DNA from: Herbaspirillum sp. alder98
GTDB taxonomy: Bacteria > Pseudomonadota > Gammaproteobacteria > Burkholderiales > Burkholderiaceae_D
Direction of reading: 5' to 3'
DNA length: 64,000 nt
Assembly (NCBI RefSeq): GCF_020179755.1
Contig: NZ_JAIUCY010000005.1
Location: 124,001 to 188,000 of the forward strand
In this document: piece after piece, positions 47,912 to 55,866 of the stretch
How positions within the stretch are numbered: the stretch's first letter is position 1
How the letters are laid out: each line of letters begins with the position of its first letter
Position numbers and translations under genes: made by a program
Notes under the pieces: generated by a model
Seen by the model: the letters and a program-made list of their open reading frames with translations, nothing else
Databases searched by the model: none
What the model was told of the DNA's origin: nothing

Positions 47912-48394
47912 CTAATTCGATACGTCCACGAGCTTTATATCGAGTACTCTCAGCAATTCACTTGGAGAAATGCTGACCAAGAAACCTCGTCTGCCGCCAT
48001 TTATGTAAATCTGCGGCAAATCCAGAATGCTGCGCTCTAGATAAATAGGCATCTTCTTTTTTGTGCCGAACGGGCTCGTTCCGCCAACAAGAAATCCCGT
48101 GTGACGGTTCGCGACTTCTGGGGTACAAGGTTCAACTTTTTTACAGCCGACTTGCCTAGCTAGTTCTTTTGTCGAAACCTTATAGTCCCCGTGCATAAGA
48201 ACAATCATAGGGCGCTCGAATTCGTCTTCCATGATCAAGGTTTTAATTACGATATGCTCGCTCACCCCTAACGCGAGTGAGGATGCCTTGGTGCCTCCGT
48301 TAACCTCGTATATATAAAGATGGCCTTGATAGGTGACTTTATGATCCCTCAAGTACTTTGTTGCCTGAGTTTCAGGACCATTGGTATTTTTCAT
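47912..48394 (-). CDS. ybaK: Island-borne YbaK/EbsC aminoacyl-tRNA deacylase (intact replacement copy)
   Basis: 160 residues, full length for the family. It hydrolyses mischarged tRNA (typically Cys-tRNA(Pro)). Key features are all present: IVIKTLIMEDE with catalytic-type Lys51, [58 protein letters not shown]. It is clearly similar to the split resident protein but distinct in many residues and more AT-rich, so it is a foreign homologue and not a duplicate. It lies 134 bp downstream of the resident 5' fragment, same strand, so the resident promoter could drive it. Confidence 0.94.
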   Translation of the reverse strand: MKNTNGPETQATKYLRDHKVTYQGHLYIYEVNGGTKASSLALGVSEHIVIKTLIMEDEFERPMIVLMHGDYKVSTKELARQVGCKKVEPCTPEVANRHTGFLVGGTSPFGTKKKMPIYLERSILDLPQIYINGGRRGFLVSISPSELLRVLDIKLVDVSN

Positions 48395-48541
48395 TTTTCT
48401 TGTAACTGCCCCGAACTGGATATGGACAAAATCTAGAAAAAATCATGGAAATTTGAAAAATAATATGGACATACCTACTTTCGCTCAAGCTCATGTGGAA
48501 CGCGGCTTTCAAGGATGTCCATAACTATTCAACTAACCCGT
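48395..48541. other. AT-rich right end of the island (attR side)
   Basis: A short AT-rich segment with TATGGACA at 48421-48428, TATGGACAT at 48464-48472 and the inverted copy ATGTCCATAA at 48515-48524, then the core arm TTCAACTAACCCGT (48528-48541). It has no gene. This fits the AT-rich 3' end reported for GInts. Confidence 0.7.
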
Positions 48542-48693
48542 ATTGCGTGCTCGGGCACGCCCAGTTCACGCGAGGACACCGAAGTGCCGCCATGCTCTTC
48601 ATAGTGATACGGATGCTCGCTGAAGCTCACCCCTTGCTTGCGCAGGAACTGCGTGGCCGGGGTCTCGGAGATATGCTCTTTTCTGGAACTCAT
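48529..48693 (-). pseudogene. ybaK: Resident ybaK, 5' fragment
   Basis: ATG 48693 (MSSRKEHISETPATQFLRK) encodes the first ~45 residues of the deacylase through RELGVPEHA, then island bases add IRVS and a stop. The remainder is at 14,672-15,030. An upstream ATG at 48741 is less likely by family comparison. Transcription from here would run straight into the island copy of ybaK. Confidence 0.92.
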
Positions 48694-48798
48694 GAATGTG
48701 TGGTGTCGCCCGGCGCTGCGCTGGTGCACAGTCGCCGCCATGGGCGCACATTATGCCGCAAGATCATGGCCTTGCGCGCTCGTGCCCCGAATTGGGAA

Positions 48799-49070
48799 CT
48801 AGGGCCTGTTCACATTGAATCTGCGAGATGCGTTGCCCCCAGAGGGCGTGCTGGCAAGGCGCGCGGCAAGGCTGGTGGTGGCGCCACCAGCTTTGCCGTG
48901 CAACGCGGCCAGCGCGCCCTCTGGGGGCAACCCTTCGGGAGAGGCCGGCAAGCGTCGCCTGCCGTTGTTGCAGCTCCTTGCCATAGCACCACTATGGCGC
49001 GTCGCTACGCCTAGCCAGACAACGCTTGCCGACCTCTCGCACTCGCAGATTCAATGTGAACAGGCCCTAG
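48799..49070. mobile_element. 272-bp MITE-like element with 29-bp perfect terminal inverted repeats
   Basis: Ends CTAGGGCCTGTTCACATTGA... (48799-48827) and its exact complement at 49042-49070. Inside are further nested inverted repeats: TTGCCCCCAGAGGGCG (48833-48848) with 48915-48930; GAGAGGCCGGCAAGCGT (48939-48955) with 49022-49038 (one mismatch); GCCATAG (48980-48986) with 48992-48998. No ORF of note. CTAG at both extremes may include a target duplication. The TAG stop of xerD lies in the right end. Confidence 0.8.
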
Positions 49071-49990
49071 CCACGCGGATGGTGCTGCGCATGCAGTTGC
49101 TTGAGGCGCTCACGCGCCACGTGGGTGTAGATCTGCGTGGTCGAGATATCGGCATGCCCCAGCAGCAACTGCACCACCCGCAAGTCGGCGCCATGATTGA
49201 GCAGGTGGGTGGCAAAGGCATGCCGCAGGGTATGTGGCGACAGGCGCCCCGAAATACCCGCCAGCAAGGCATGCTTCTTGATCAGGGTCCAGAACATCTG
49301 GCGCGTCATCGGACCGCCGCGCGCAGTCACGAACAGGGCGTCGTCGACCTGCCCGGCCATGATCTGCGGCCGCGCTTCGGCCAGGTAACGCGTAATCCAT
49401 GCGCCGGCCTCTTCGCCAAAAGGCACCAGGCGCGTCTTGTTGCCCTTGCCGGTGACCCGCAACACGCCTTCGTTCATGCCGACCTCGATGCTCTTGAGCA
49501 GCACCAGCTCGGACACCCGCAGGCCGCTGGCATACATCAATTCGATCATGGTCCGGTCGCGCAGGCCGAGCGGCGTCGACACATCGGGCGCGCCCAGCAA
49601 GGCCACCACCTGCGCCTCGGACAGCGTCTTGGGCAGCCGCTGCGGCTGGCGCGCCGAGCGCATCTTGATGCAGGGATCGACGCTGATGCGATTCTGTCTC
49701 AGCGCCAGCTGAAAGAAGCGCTTGAGCACCGCCAGCCGGCGATTGGATGAACTGGGCTTGGTTTCGTCGTGGCGGGCCGCGAAATAGGCATTGAGATCGT
49801 CGGCCGAGCTCGCCAGCAGCGGCTTGCCATGGGTCTGGTGCAACCAGTGGGCATACAGGGTCATGTCGCGCCGGTAGGCGTCCAGTGAATTGCGCGACAA
49901 GCCGTCTTCTAGCCACAGCGTGTCGCAGAATTCGTCGATGGCGTTGCGGCTCTCCGGCGGCGCTTCGATTCTAGGTGTGGTGCGTCCCAT
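49067..49990 (-). CDS. xerD: Site-specific tyrosine recombinase XerD
   Basis: 307 residues from ATG 49990 (MGRTTPRIEAPPES); the longer upstream frame overlaps ogt and is not conserved-looking. The SAM-like domain is IDEFCDTLWLEDGLSRNSLDAYRRDM; catalytic residues are in YASGLRVSELVLL, GKGNKTRLVPF, LSPHTLRHAFATHLLNHG, and LGHADISTTQIYTHV. With XerC it resolves chromosome dimers at dif. Its stop codon TAG is in the terminal repeat of the adjacent MITE-like element, so the last residues may have been altered. Confidence 0.96.
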   Translation of the reverse strand: MGRTTPRIEAPPESRNAIDEFCDTLWLEDGLSRNSLDAYRRDMTLYAHWLHQTHGKPLLASSADDLNAYFAARHDETKPSSSNRRLAVLKRFFQLALRQNRISVDPCIKMRSARQPQRLPKTLSEAQVVALLGAPDVSTPLGLRDRTMIELMYASGLRVSELVLLKSIEVGMNEGVLRVTGKGNKTRLVPFGEEAGAWITRYLAEARPQIMAGQVDDALFVTARGGPMTRQMFWTLIKKHALLAGISGRLSPHTLRHAFATHLLNHGADLRVVQLLLGHADISTTQIYTHVARERLKQLHAQHHPRG

Positions 49991-49997
49991 CGCTTCC

Positions 49998-50525
49998 TCA
50001 GTAGCCCTGCACGCCTTCGTGACGCAGCAGCCAGCGCTTGACGTCCAGGTGGAAGTGCTCGACATCGTCGTGCGCCGAAAACCCGCCCAGCCCACCGGCG
50101 GCGGTGACCCGATGACACGGCACCAGCAGGGCAAACCAGTTGGCCCCGCACGCCTGGCCCACCGCGCGCGGCGCCGAACCGATGCGGCGCGCGATGTCGC
50201 CATAGGTCTGCACCCGCCCCACCGGTATGTCGTCGATGGCGCGCCATACCCGCTGCTGGAACGCGCTGCCCACTTCCGCCCGCGGCAGCCTGAAGCGAAA
50301 CTGCGGATCATCGAGGTAACGCGCTATCTGCTTGACGGTCCTGGCCGCCAGCGCATCGGTGGCGGATTTCTCGGCGAAACTCGGTTGCAGGTAGACCAGC
50401 TCGCTGAGCACGCCGGCGCTGGTGCGAATGCCGATACCCCCGAACGGGGTGTGCATGACGGCAGCAAAATGGGCGGTGAGCGGGGACGCGGGCTGGGGCA
50501 TCTTGAATTGGGTGGGCGGCGGCAT
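49998..50525 (-). CDS. ogt: Methylated-DNA-[protein]-cysteine S-methyltransferase (Ogt/Ada-C type)
   Basis: 175 residues. DNA-binding helix FQQRVWRAIDDIPVGRVQTYGDIARRIG and the active site ALLVPCHRVTAAGG with acceptor Cys in PCHRV. It repairs O6-alkylguanine and O4-alkylthymine by suicidal transfer. It begins 20-odd bp downstream of the candidate small-RNA terminator and is followed 7 bp later by xerD, so the two are probably co-transcribed. Confidence 0.95.
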   Translation of the reverse strand: MPPPTQFKMPQPASPLTAHFAAVMHTPFGGIGIRTSAGVLSELVYLQPSFAEKSATDALAARTVKQIARYLDDPQFRFRLPRAEVGSAFQQRVWRAIDDIPVGRVQTYGDIARRIGSAPRAVGQACGANWFALLVPCHRVTAAGGLGGFSAHDDVEHFHLDVKRWLLRHEGVQGY

Positions 50526-50569
50526 GTCGGCCAGTGCCCGCTATTCTAAGCAATCCGGCGCCCGAAAAG

Positions 50570-50594
50570 AAAAAAGGCGCATCAGCGATGCGCC
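50570..50594 (-). terminator. Intrinsic terminator on the minus strand
   Basis: GGCGCATC / GATGCGCC stem with AGC/GCT loop (50576-50594), followed on the minus strand by TTTTTTCTTTTC. It insulates ogt from upstream transcription. Confidence 0.85.
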
Positions 50595-50745
50595 TTCAAA
50601 ACTCCTTGATGCATTCCCGGCCGTTCAGACAGCTTCATCGAATGCACGTCTCCTCAGTTCCCCGGTATCGATACCGTTTGTTATGCACCACCCACTTGTA
50701 TCCGGTTGCCGGGCTGGCAAATTGCGCTTGCCAATTCAGCAAAGC
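50570..50745 (-). ncRNA. Candidate ~170-nt small RNA or tiny-ORF transcript
   Basis: The minus strand has -35 TTGAAG (50772-50777) and -10 TAAAGT (50750-50755), spacing 16, and the strong terminator at 50570-50594. The transcript between contains GC-rich inverted sequences. It also contains a possible 18-codon ORF beginning MKLSERPGMHQG, preceded by GAGGAG and overlapping by ATGA a short upstream frame (HNKRYRYRGTEETCIR). No known RNA family was recognised. Confidence 0.4.
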
Positions 50746-50876
50746 ACGCACTTTAGCAAAACTTTTGGTCGCTTCAAAGCATTTTTTTGATGTGCAAAAA
50801 GTGCATTAATGCAACTCAACAGACATCACACAAATTTCGAGCAAAGCCACGCCGGTTGGCGCTTTCGCCGATCGAA
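50746..50876. promoter_or_regulatory. Promoter of the small-RNA locus and dctP 3' flank
   Basis: The -35 and -10 described for the small-RNA candidate lie here. It also includes an AT-rich segment with GTGCAAAAAGTGCATTAATGC (short inverted half-sites TGCA) just after the dctP stop. No gene seen. Confidence 0.4.
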
Positions 50877-51902
50877 TCATTTCGCGGCAACAGCCGCAGC
50901 TTCACGATTGACGGCGGCAATCAGATCGCGGCCGATGCGGCTTTCCATCTGCTGCTGCACCGGCAACAGCGCCTGTCGCCATTCGGCCTTTTGCTGGTCC
51001 GACAAACGGTAGATGGTGGTCTTGCCGGTCTTCTGCACGGCGGCCAGCGCGGCCTCGTTTTCTTGCAGGGCGATGGCGTTGGCGTAGCGGGTCGCTTCCT
51101 TCATCGCCCCTTCCAGGGCGCGCCGGATATCGGACGGCAAGCCATCCCAGAACTTCTTGTTGACGATCACCGCATAGCCCAGATAGCCGTGGTCCGACAG
51201 CGTCACGTGCTTCTGCACCTCGTGCATCTTTTGCGTGTACAGGTTGGAGGGCGGGTTTTCGGTGCCATCGACCACCCCGGTCTGCAATGCCTGGTAGACC
51301 TCAGAAAAGGCCAGCACCTGCGGGCTGGCCCCGAGTGCGCGCATTTGCGCATCGAGCACCTTGGAGGACTGGATGCGCATCTTCAGGCCACGAAAATCGG
51401 CGGGATTATGCAGCGGACGATTGGCCGACATCAGCTTGAAGCCGTTATCCCAATAGGCCAGCCCGGTGATGCCCTTGGGCTCCAGCTTCTTGAACAGCTC
51501 GCGACCGATCGGGCCTTCCGTGACCCGATACAACACTTCCTTGCTGGGGAAGATATAAGGCAAGTCGAACACCTCGAACTCCTTCACCCCCAGCGGGCCG
51601 AACTTGGCCAGCGACGGCGCCAGCATCTGCACCGCGCCCAGCTGCAGGGCTTCCAGTTCTTCCTTGTCCTTGTACAACGTGCTGTTGGGATAGACCTCGA
51701 CCCTGACCCGGCCGCGGGTGGCCTGCTCGGCCAGCTCCTTGAAACGCTCGGCGCCCTTGCCCTTGGGCGTGTCGGCCGAGACCACGTGACTGAACTTGAT
51801 GACGATCGGCGGCTGCTGCGCCTGGGCGCTGCCGGTGTCCCTGCTGCCAGAGACGAAGATAAGCACGGCGGACATCACGCGCGCCAGGAAATGAAACTTC
51901 AT
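50877..51902 (-). CDS. dctP: TRAP transporter substrate-binding protein (DctP)
   Basis: 341 residues with a signal peptide (FLARVMSAVLIFVSGSRDTGSAQA). The mature DctP fold shows VIKFSHVVSADTPKGKGAERFKEL, RVRVEVYPNSTLYKDKEEL, the conserved Arg in FRGLKMRIQSS for carboxylate binding, and VDGTENPPSN. It binds C4-dicarboxylates or related acids in the periplasm. The membrane subunits DctQ and DctM are not in this window. It is divergent from the dctS-dctR two-component pair, which probably controls it. Confidence 0.92.
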   Translation of the reverse strand: MKFHFLARVMSAVLIFVSGSRDTGSAQAQQPPIVIKFSHVVSADTPKGKGAERFKELAEQATRGRVRVEVYPNSTLYKDKEELEALQLGAVQMLAPSLAKFGPLGVKEFEVFDLPYIFPSKEVLYRVTEGPIGRELFKKLEPKGITGLAYWDNGFKLMSANRPLHNPADFRGLKMRIQSSKVLDAQMRALGASPQVLAFSEVYQALQTGVVDGTENPPSNLYTQKMHEVQKHVTLSDHGYLGYAVIVNKKFWDGLPSDIRRALEGAMKEATRYANAIALQENEAALAAVQKTGKTTIYRLSDQQKAEWRQALLPVQQQMESRIGRDLIAAVNREAAAVAAK

Positions 51903-52082
51903 GGTGTCCCCTGCGACCTTCGAATGATATTGGTGTTAACCGTCTCGGCGACCTGCGCGGATTCTGCCCAGGCCGCGTCATCGCGGGCAACTGTGGATAA
52001 CCACATCGGGCGCTGCGCCAGGCCCATGCTGCGCTGCGTCATGCTGGCGCTGGCCGCCGGCCCCCGCTACACTGGCGACGAC

Positions 52083-54101
52083 ATGAAACCGCCCGCCATC
52101 AACGCCCAGCCCACCGCCGCCTCGCTGCTGCTCGCCCCCAGCCGCAAGACCACCATGCGCTGGCTGATCCCTTTCCTGCTGGTGCTGCTGTTTTTGCTGA
52201 CGCTGATCTGGTTGCCGCGCCAGGCGCAGCAGATGGAAGCCAGCGAACGCCTGGAACAGTTGATCGCCGATTCGCTATGGGTGGAGCAGGCGATCCGTTT
52301 CCAGCTCAGCCGCGACGATGAAAGCATGCGCATCATCGGCCGCGAGATCGTCAACAACCACCTGCACCAGGACCAGTTCCGCGCCCGGATCAATGCCCTG
52401 CTGCGCAACAACCGCGAATTCTATCGGGTCACATGGCTTAATGTCGAGGGTAAACCGGTGGCGTCCAGCGACGACTTCCCGATCAGCCGCAGCGATCTCT
52501 CGGAACCGTCGCGCATGACCGAGCAGCGCGCCCGCCAGATGCGTCGCCCGCTCTACAGCCCGCCGGCGGTGCCGCCCGGCATCGCCGAGCCGACGCTGAT
52601 GGATTACCACGTGCCGATGTTTCGCGATAACCATTACGTGGGCAGCCTGGTGGCCAGCTACGCGGTGGTGCGCATCCTCAATGAAATGGTGCCTTGGTGG
52701 TTTGCCCAGGACAATGAGATCTCGCTCACCGACACCGACGACAGCGTGATCGCCCGCCGCACCTCCGGCGGGCCGGGCCTGAACGTCTACACCCACCGCC
52801 GCGAACTGGAGTTGCCGGGGCTGACGCTGGTGCTGCATACCAACAGCACCAAGAGCGCCCCAAAGCTGTTGCCGAACCTGCTGGTGGGCTCGGTGATCGT
52901 GCTGTCGCTGGGACTGCTGTGGAGCCTGTGGGCCCTGTGGCGCGACATCAACCGCCGCACCCAGGCCGAGGGCGCGCTCTGGAAAGAAGCCGCGTTCCGG
53001 GCGGCCATGGAAAACTCGCTCATCACCGGCATGCGCGCGCGCGACCTGCAGGGCCGCATCACTTACGTCAACCCGGCCTTCTGCAAGATGGTGGGCATCG
53101 CCGCCGAGCAGCTGGTGGGCAAGATCCCGCCCATGCCCTACTGGGCGCCGGAGGCCATCGACGAATACCAGGAGCGGTTTTCCAACGTGCTGGCCGGGCG
53201 CATCACGCCGCAGTTCGAAACCATCTTCCAGCGCAGCAATGGCGAACGCTTTCCGGTGCTGATCTTCGAGGCCCCGCTGGTGGACCAGAACGGCAAGCAG
53301 ACCGGCTGGATGGGCTCGATCCTGGACATCTCCGAACGCAAGCGCGCCGAAGACCTGAACCGGACCCAGGAAGAAAAACTGCAAGCCAGCGCCCGCCTGG
53401 CCAGCATGGGCGAGATCGCCTCAACCCTGGCGCACGAACTGAACCAGCCGCTGGGCGCCATCTCCAGCTATGCCACCGGCGCCCTCAACATGGTCAAGCA
53501 AGGCAGCCTGGAGCCGGCCGCGCTCACGCCGGCGCTGGAAAAGATCCACGCCCAGGCGCAACGCGCCGGGCATGTGATCCGCAGCGTCCACCAGTTCGTG
53601 CGCAAGCGCGAGCCGGCCCGTTCGCCGCTGCAGATCAAGCAGCTCATCGATAACGTCACGCCACTGATTGAACTGCAGGCGCAGCAATTCTTCGTGGTGC
53701 TGCAGACCCAGGTGCCGGTGCCGCTGCCCGATGTGCTGGGCGACGCCGTGCTGCTGGAACAGGTGATACTCAACCTGACGCGCAACGGCATCCAGGCGAT
53801 GACGGCCAGCGCGCCTGAGCGGCGCATCCTGCGCATCGTGGCCGAGGTCGACCGCAGCCAGCCGGGCAACGAGGCGGTGCTGGTGTCGGTCATCGACCAG
53901 GGCCACGGAATTGCCGAAGACGTCGCGGCAAGGCTGTTTTCGCCGTTCTTCTCGACCAAGGCCGAGGGCATGGGGATGGGCCTCAACATCTGCCGCACCA
54001 CCATCGAATTCCACGGCGGCACGCTGACCTACACCGACAACCCGGCAGGCGGTACAATCTTCCGGTTTTCGCTGCCTGCCCTGGGCGCAGCGACCGCATA
54101 A
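52083..54101 (+). CDS. dctS: C4-dicarboxylate sensor histidine kinase (DctS/DctB-like)
   Basis: 672 residues. TM1 WLIPFLLVLLFLLTLIWLP (residues ~27-45), a periplasmic double-Cache-like sensor (~50-265), TM2 LLVGSVIVLSLGLLWSLWALW, a PAS domain (~300-420, FRAAMENSLITGMRARDLQGRI), H-box ASTLAHELNQPLGAISSY near 450, and ATPase motifs NLTRNGIQAM, DQGHGIAEDV, GMGMGLNICRTTIEFHGG. It senses external dicarboxylates and phosphorylates DctR. The start ATG 52083 gives a short N-terminal tail before TM1; a later ATG before TM1 is possible. Confidence 0.93.
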   Translation: MKPPAINAQPTAASLLLAPSRKTTMRWLIPFLLVLLFLLTLIWLPRQAQQMEASERLEQLIADSLWVEQAIRFQLSRDDESMRIIGREIVNNHLHQDQFRARINALLRNNREFYRVTWLNVEGKPVASSDDFPISRSDLSEPSRMTEQRARQMRRPLYSPPAVPPGIAEPTLMDYHVPMFRDNHYVGSLVASYAVVRILNEMVPWWFAQDNEISLTDTDDSVIARRTSGGPGLNVYTHRRELELPGLTLVLHTNSTKSAPKLLPNLLVGSVIVLSLGLLWSLWALWRDINRRTQAEGALWKEAAFRAAMENSLITGMRARDLQGRITYVNPAFCKMVGIAAEQLVGKIPPMPYWAPEAIDEYQERFSNVLAGRITPQFETIFQRSNGERFPVLIFEAPLVDQNGKQTGWMGSILDISERKRAEDLNRTQEEKLQASARLASMGEIASTLAHELNQPLGAISSYATGALNMVKQGSLEPAALTPALEKIHAQAQRAGHVIRSVHQFVRKREPARSPLQIKQLIDNVTPLIELQAQQFFVVLQTQVPVPLPDVLGDAVLLEQVILNLTRNGIQAMTASAPERRILRIVAEVDRSQPGNEAVLVSVIDQGHGIAEDVAARLFSPFFSTKAEGMGMGLNICRTTIEFHGGTLTYTDNPAGGTIFRFSLPALGAATA

Positions 54102-54145
54102 GCCCCTCAACTCCACGCGTCACGCGTTTGCCAGCCCCCCATTCG

Positions 54146-54736
54146 ATGCTGCACATAGTCGACGACGAAGAAATCATCCGCGATTCGCTGACCTGGCTGG
54201 CGCGCTCCCGCAACATCGCCGCCATCAGCTACGACAGCGCCCAGGCGCTGCTGTCGGCACTGGACCATGCGGCAGCCTTCGACACCGATGGCGAATGCAT
54301 CCTGCTCGATGTGCGCATGCCCGACATGAGCGGCGTGGCGCTGTTCAACCAATTGGCGGCGCGGGCGCTGACGCGGCGGCGGCCGGTGATCTTCCTGACC
54401 GGCCATGGCGACGTGCCGATGGCGGTCGACATGCTCAAGAACGGCGCCTTCGACTTCTTCGAGAAGCCGTTCAACGACAACCAGTTGATGGACCGCGTGC
54501 TGCAAGCGCTGGAAAGCTCGCGCCAGGCCGGTGAAGACGCCGCCGTGCAATCGCGCCTGGCGGCATTGTCGGCGCGCGAACGCGAGGTGCTCGACCTGAT
54601 CCTGGCCGGCAAGATGAACAAGGTGATCGCCGACGAGCTGGGCATCAGCATGCGCACGGTCGAAGTGCACCGGGCGCATATCTTCGACAAGATGAACGTG
54701 AAGACCGCCGTCGAGCTGGCGCGGCTGCTCAAATAA
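54146..54736 (+). CDS. dctR: LuxR/FixJ-type response regulator (DctR)
   Basis: 196 residues from ATG 54146 (MLHIVDDEEIIRDS); TTG 54128 would add six residues. The receiver domain has Asp in LLDVRMPDMSG and the FixJ-like FLTGHGDVPMAVDMLKNGAFDFFEKPF. The C-terminal LuxR HTH is LSAREREVLDLILAGKMNKVIADELGISMRTVEVHRAHIF. It follows dctS by 44 bp and is its cognate partner. The likely target is dctP and its transporter. Confidence 0.93.
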   Translation: MLHIVDDEEIIRDSLTWLARSRNIAAISYDSAQALLSALDHAAAFDTDGECILLDVRMPDMSGVALFNQLAARALTRRRPVIFLTGHGDVPMAVDMLKNGAFDFFEKPFNDNQLMDRVLQALESSRQAGEDAAVQSRLAALSAREREVLDLILAGKMNKVIADELGISMRTVEVHRAHIFDKMNVKTAVELARLLK

Positions 54737-54743
54737 GCGTTTT

Positions 54744-55826
54744 TCAGTCCTGGTGGCGGGCCAGCGCCCATGCCACGTGCTCCCGCACCATTTCCGACGG
54801 ATGTGAGCTGGCCTCCTGCAAGGCCGCCAGGATCGGCGCGCTGCCGCGATGCTGCGGGTCATCGGCCGCATTGCCCAGGCCCACCGCCAGGTTGCGCAAC
54901 CAGCGCTCATGGCCGATGCGCCGGATCGCGCTGCCCTCGGTGTTCTTCAGGAACTGCTCTTCGCTCCAGGCAAACAGCTCCAGCAGGCTGGCGCTGTCGA
55001 GCCCGTGGCGGGCATCGAAGTCGGGCAGCGTGCTGCGCTGGGCAAACTTGTTCCAGGGGCAATACAACTGGCAGTCGTCGCAGCCGTAGATGCGGTTGCC
55101 GATCAACGGCCGCAGGTCGGCCGGGATACTGCCCTTGAGTTCGATGGTGAGGTACGAGATGCAGCGCCGGGCATCCAACTCGTAGGGCGCCACGATGGCC
55201 TGGGTCGGGCAGACATCGATGCAGGCCGTGCATTGTCCGCAGCGCGGCGTCATGGGTGTGTCGACCGGCAACGGCAGGTCGGTCAGGATTTCACCCAGGA
55301 AGAACATCGAGCCGGCCTCGCGATGCAACAGCAGGGTGTGCTTGCCGCGCCATCCCAGGCCCGCCTTTTCGGCCAGGGCGACCTCCATCACCGGCGCCGA
55401 ATCGGTAAAGACGCGGTAGCCAAAGGGGCCGGTGCGCTCTTCGATGCGGCTGGCCAGTTGCTGCAGGCGCGCCCGCAATACCTTGTGATAATCGCGCCCC
55501 CGCGCATAGAGCGACACCTGCGCCATCTGCGCATCGGCGCTGCGCGCGCTTTCGCGTTCGCGCCAGTCGTCGCCGCTGGCCGCCGGCAGGTAGGGCATGC
55601 GTGCGGTGATCACCCGTATCGTGCCCGGCACCAGTTCGGCCGGGCGGGCGCGCTTCATGCCATGGCTTGCCATATAATCCATCTCGCCGTGATAGCCGCG
55701 GTCGAGCCAAGCCTGGAAGCCGGCCTCGCGATGCGACAGGTCGACATCGGCAATGCGCAACTCGGCAAACCCGAGCTCCTGGCCCCAGGCTTTGATGTCG
55801 ACGGCGAGTGCAGCAAGATCGGTCAT
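54744..55826 (-). CDS. queG: Epoxyqueuosine reductase QueG
   Basis: 360 residues from ATG 55826. Cobalamin- and [4Fe-4S]-dependent enzyme of the last queuosine step. Cluster motifs CGQCTACIDVCPTQAI and CDDCQLYCPWNKF are complete, as are the N-terminal DUF1730 domain (YHGEMDYMASHGMKRARP) and the GYRVFTDSAPVMEVALAEKAGLGW catalytic region. A HEAT-like tail follows. It is divergent from tsaE with a 40-bp gap, an arrangement common in betaproteobacteria. Confidence 0.97.
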   Translation of the reverse strand: MTDLAALAVDIKAWGQELGFAELRIADVDLSHREAGFQAWLDRGYHGEMDYMASHGMKRARPAELVPGTIRVITARMPYLPAASGDDWRERESARSADAQMAQVSLYARGRDYHKVLRARLQQLASRIEERTGPFGYRVFTDSAPVMEVALAEKAGLGWRGKHTLLLHREAGSMFFLGEILTDLPLPVDTPMTPRCGQCTACIDVCPTQAIVAPYELDARRCISYLTIELKGSIPADLRPLIGNRIYGCDDCQLYCPWNKFAQRSTLPDFDARHGLDSASLLELFAWSEEQFLKNTEGSAIRRIGHERWLRNLAVGLGNAADDPQHRGSAPILAALQEASSHPSEMVREHVAWALARHQD

Positions 55827-55866
55827 GAAACGAAAAACATCCGTCAGTAGGGACAAAGGTTAGAAC

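Larger units (their letters stand above)
15023..48541. mobile_element. GInt-type genomic island inserted in ybaK (~33.5 kb)
   Basis: The borders are the perfect 14-bp inverted arms ACGGGTTAGTTGAA (15023-15036) and TTCAACTAACCCGT (48528-48541), exactly where ybaK is split. The left end carries three overlapping tyrosine-recombinase genes and a small HTH/coiled-coil gene. The right end is short and AT-rich. This tripartite plan matches the published GInt family (ginABCD, cargo, AT-rich 3' end). The cargo includes a sulfation/autotransporter/chemosensory block, a defence block, IS remnants and a second full ybaK. Much of the island is visibly lower in GC than the flanks. No tRNA gene is at the border. 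Assignment to GInt is from operon architecture, not from a homology search. Confidence 0.88.

Noticed and set aside
48493..49014. 173-codon plus-strand frame across the right island border
   Set aside because: It crosses attR, the ybaK fragment and the MITE-like element and has no coherent protein character.
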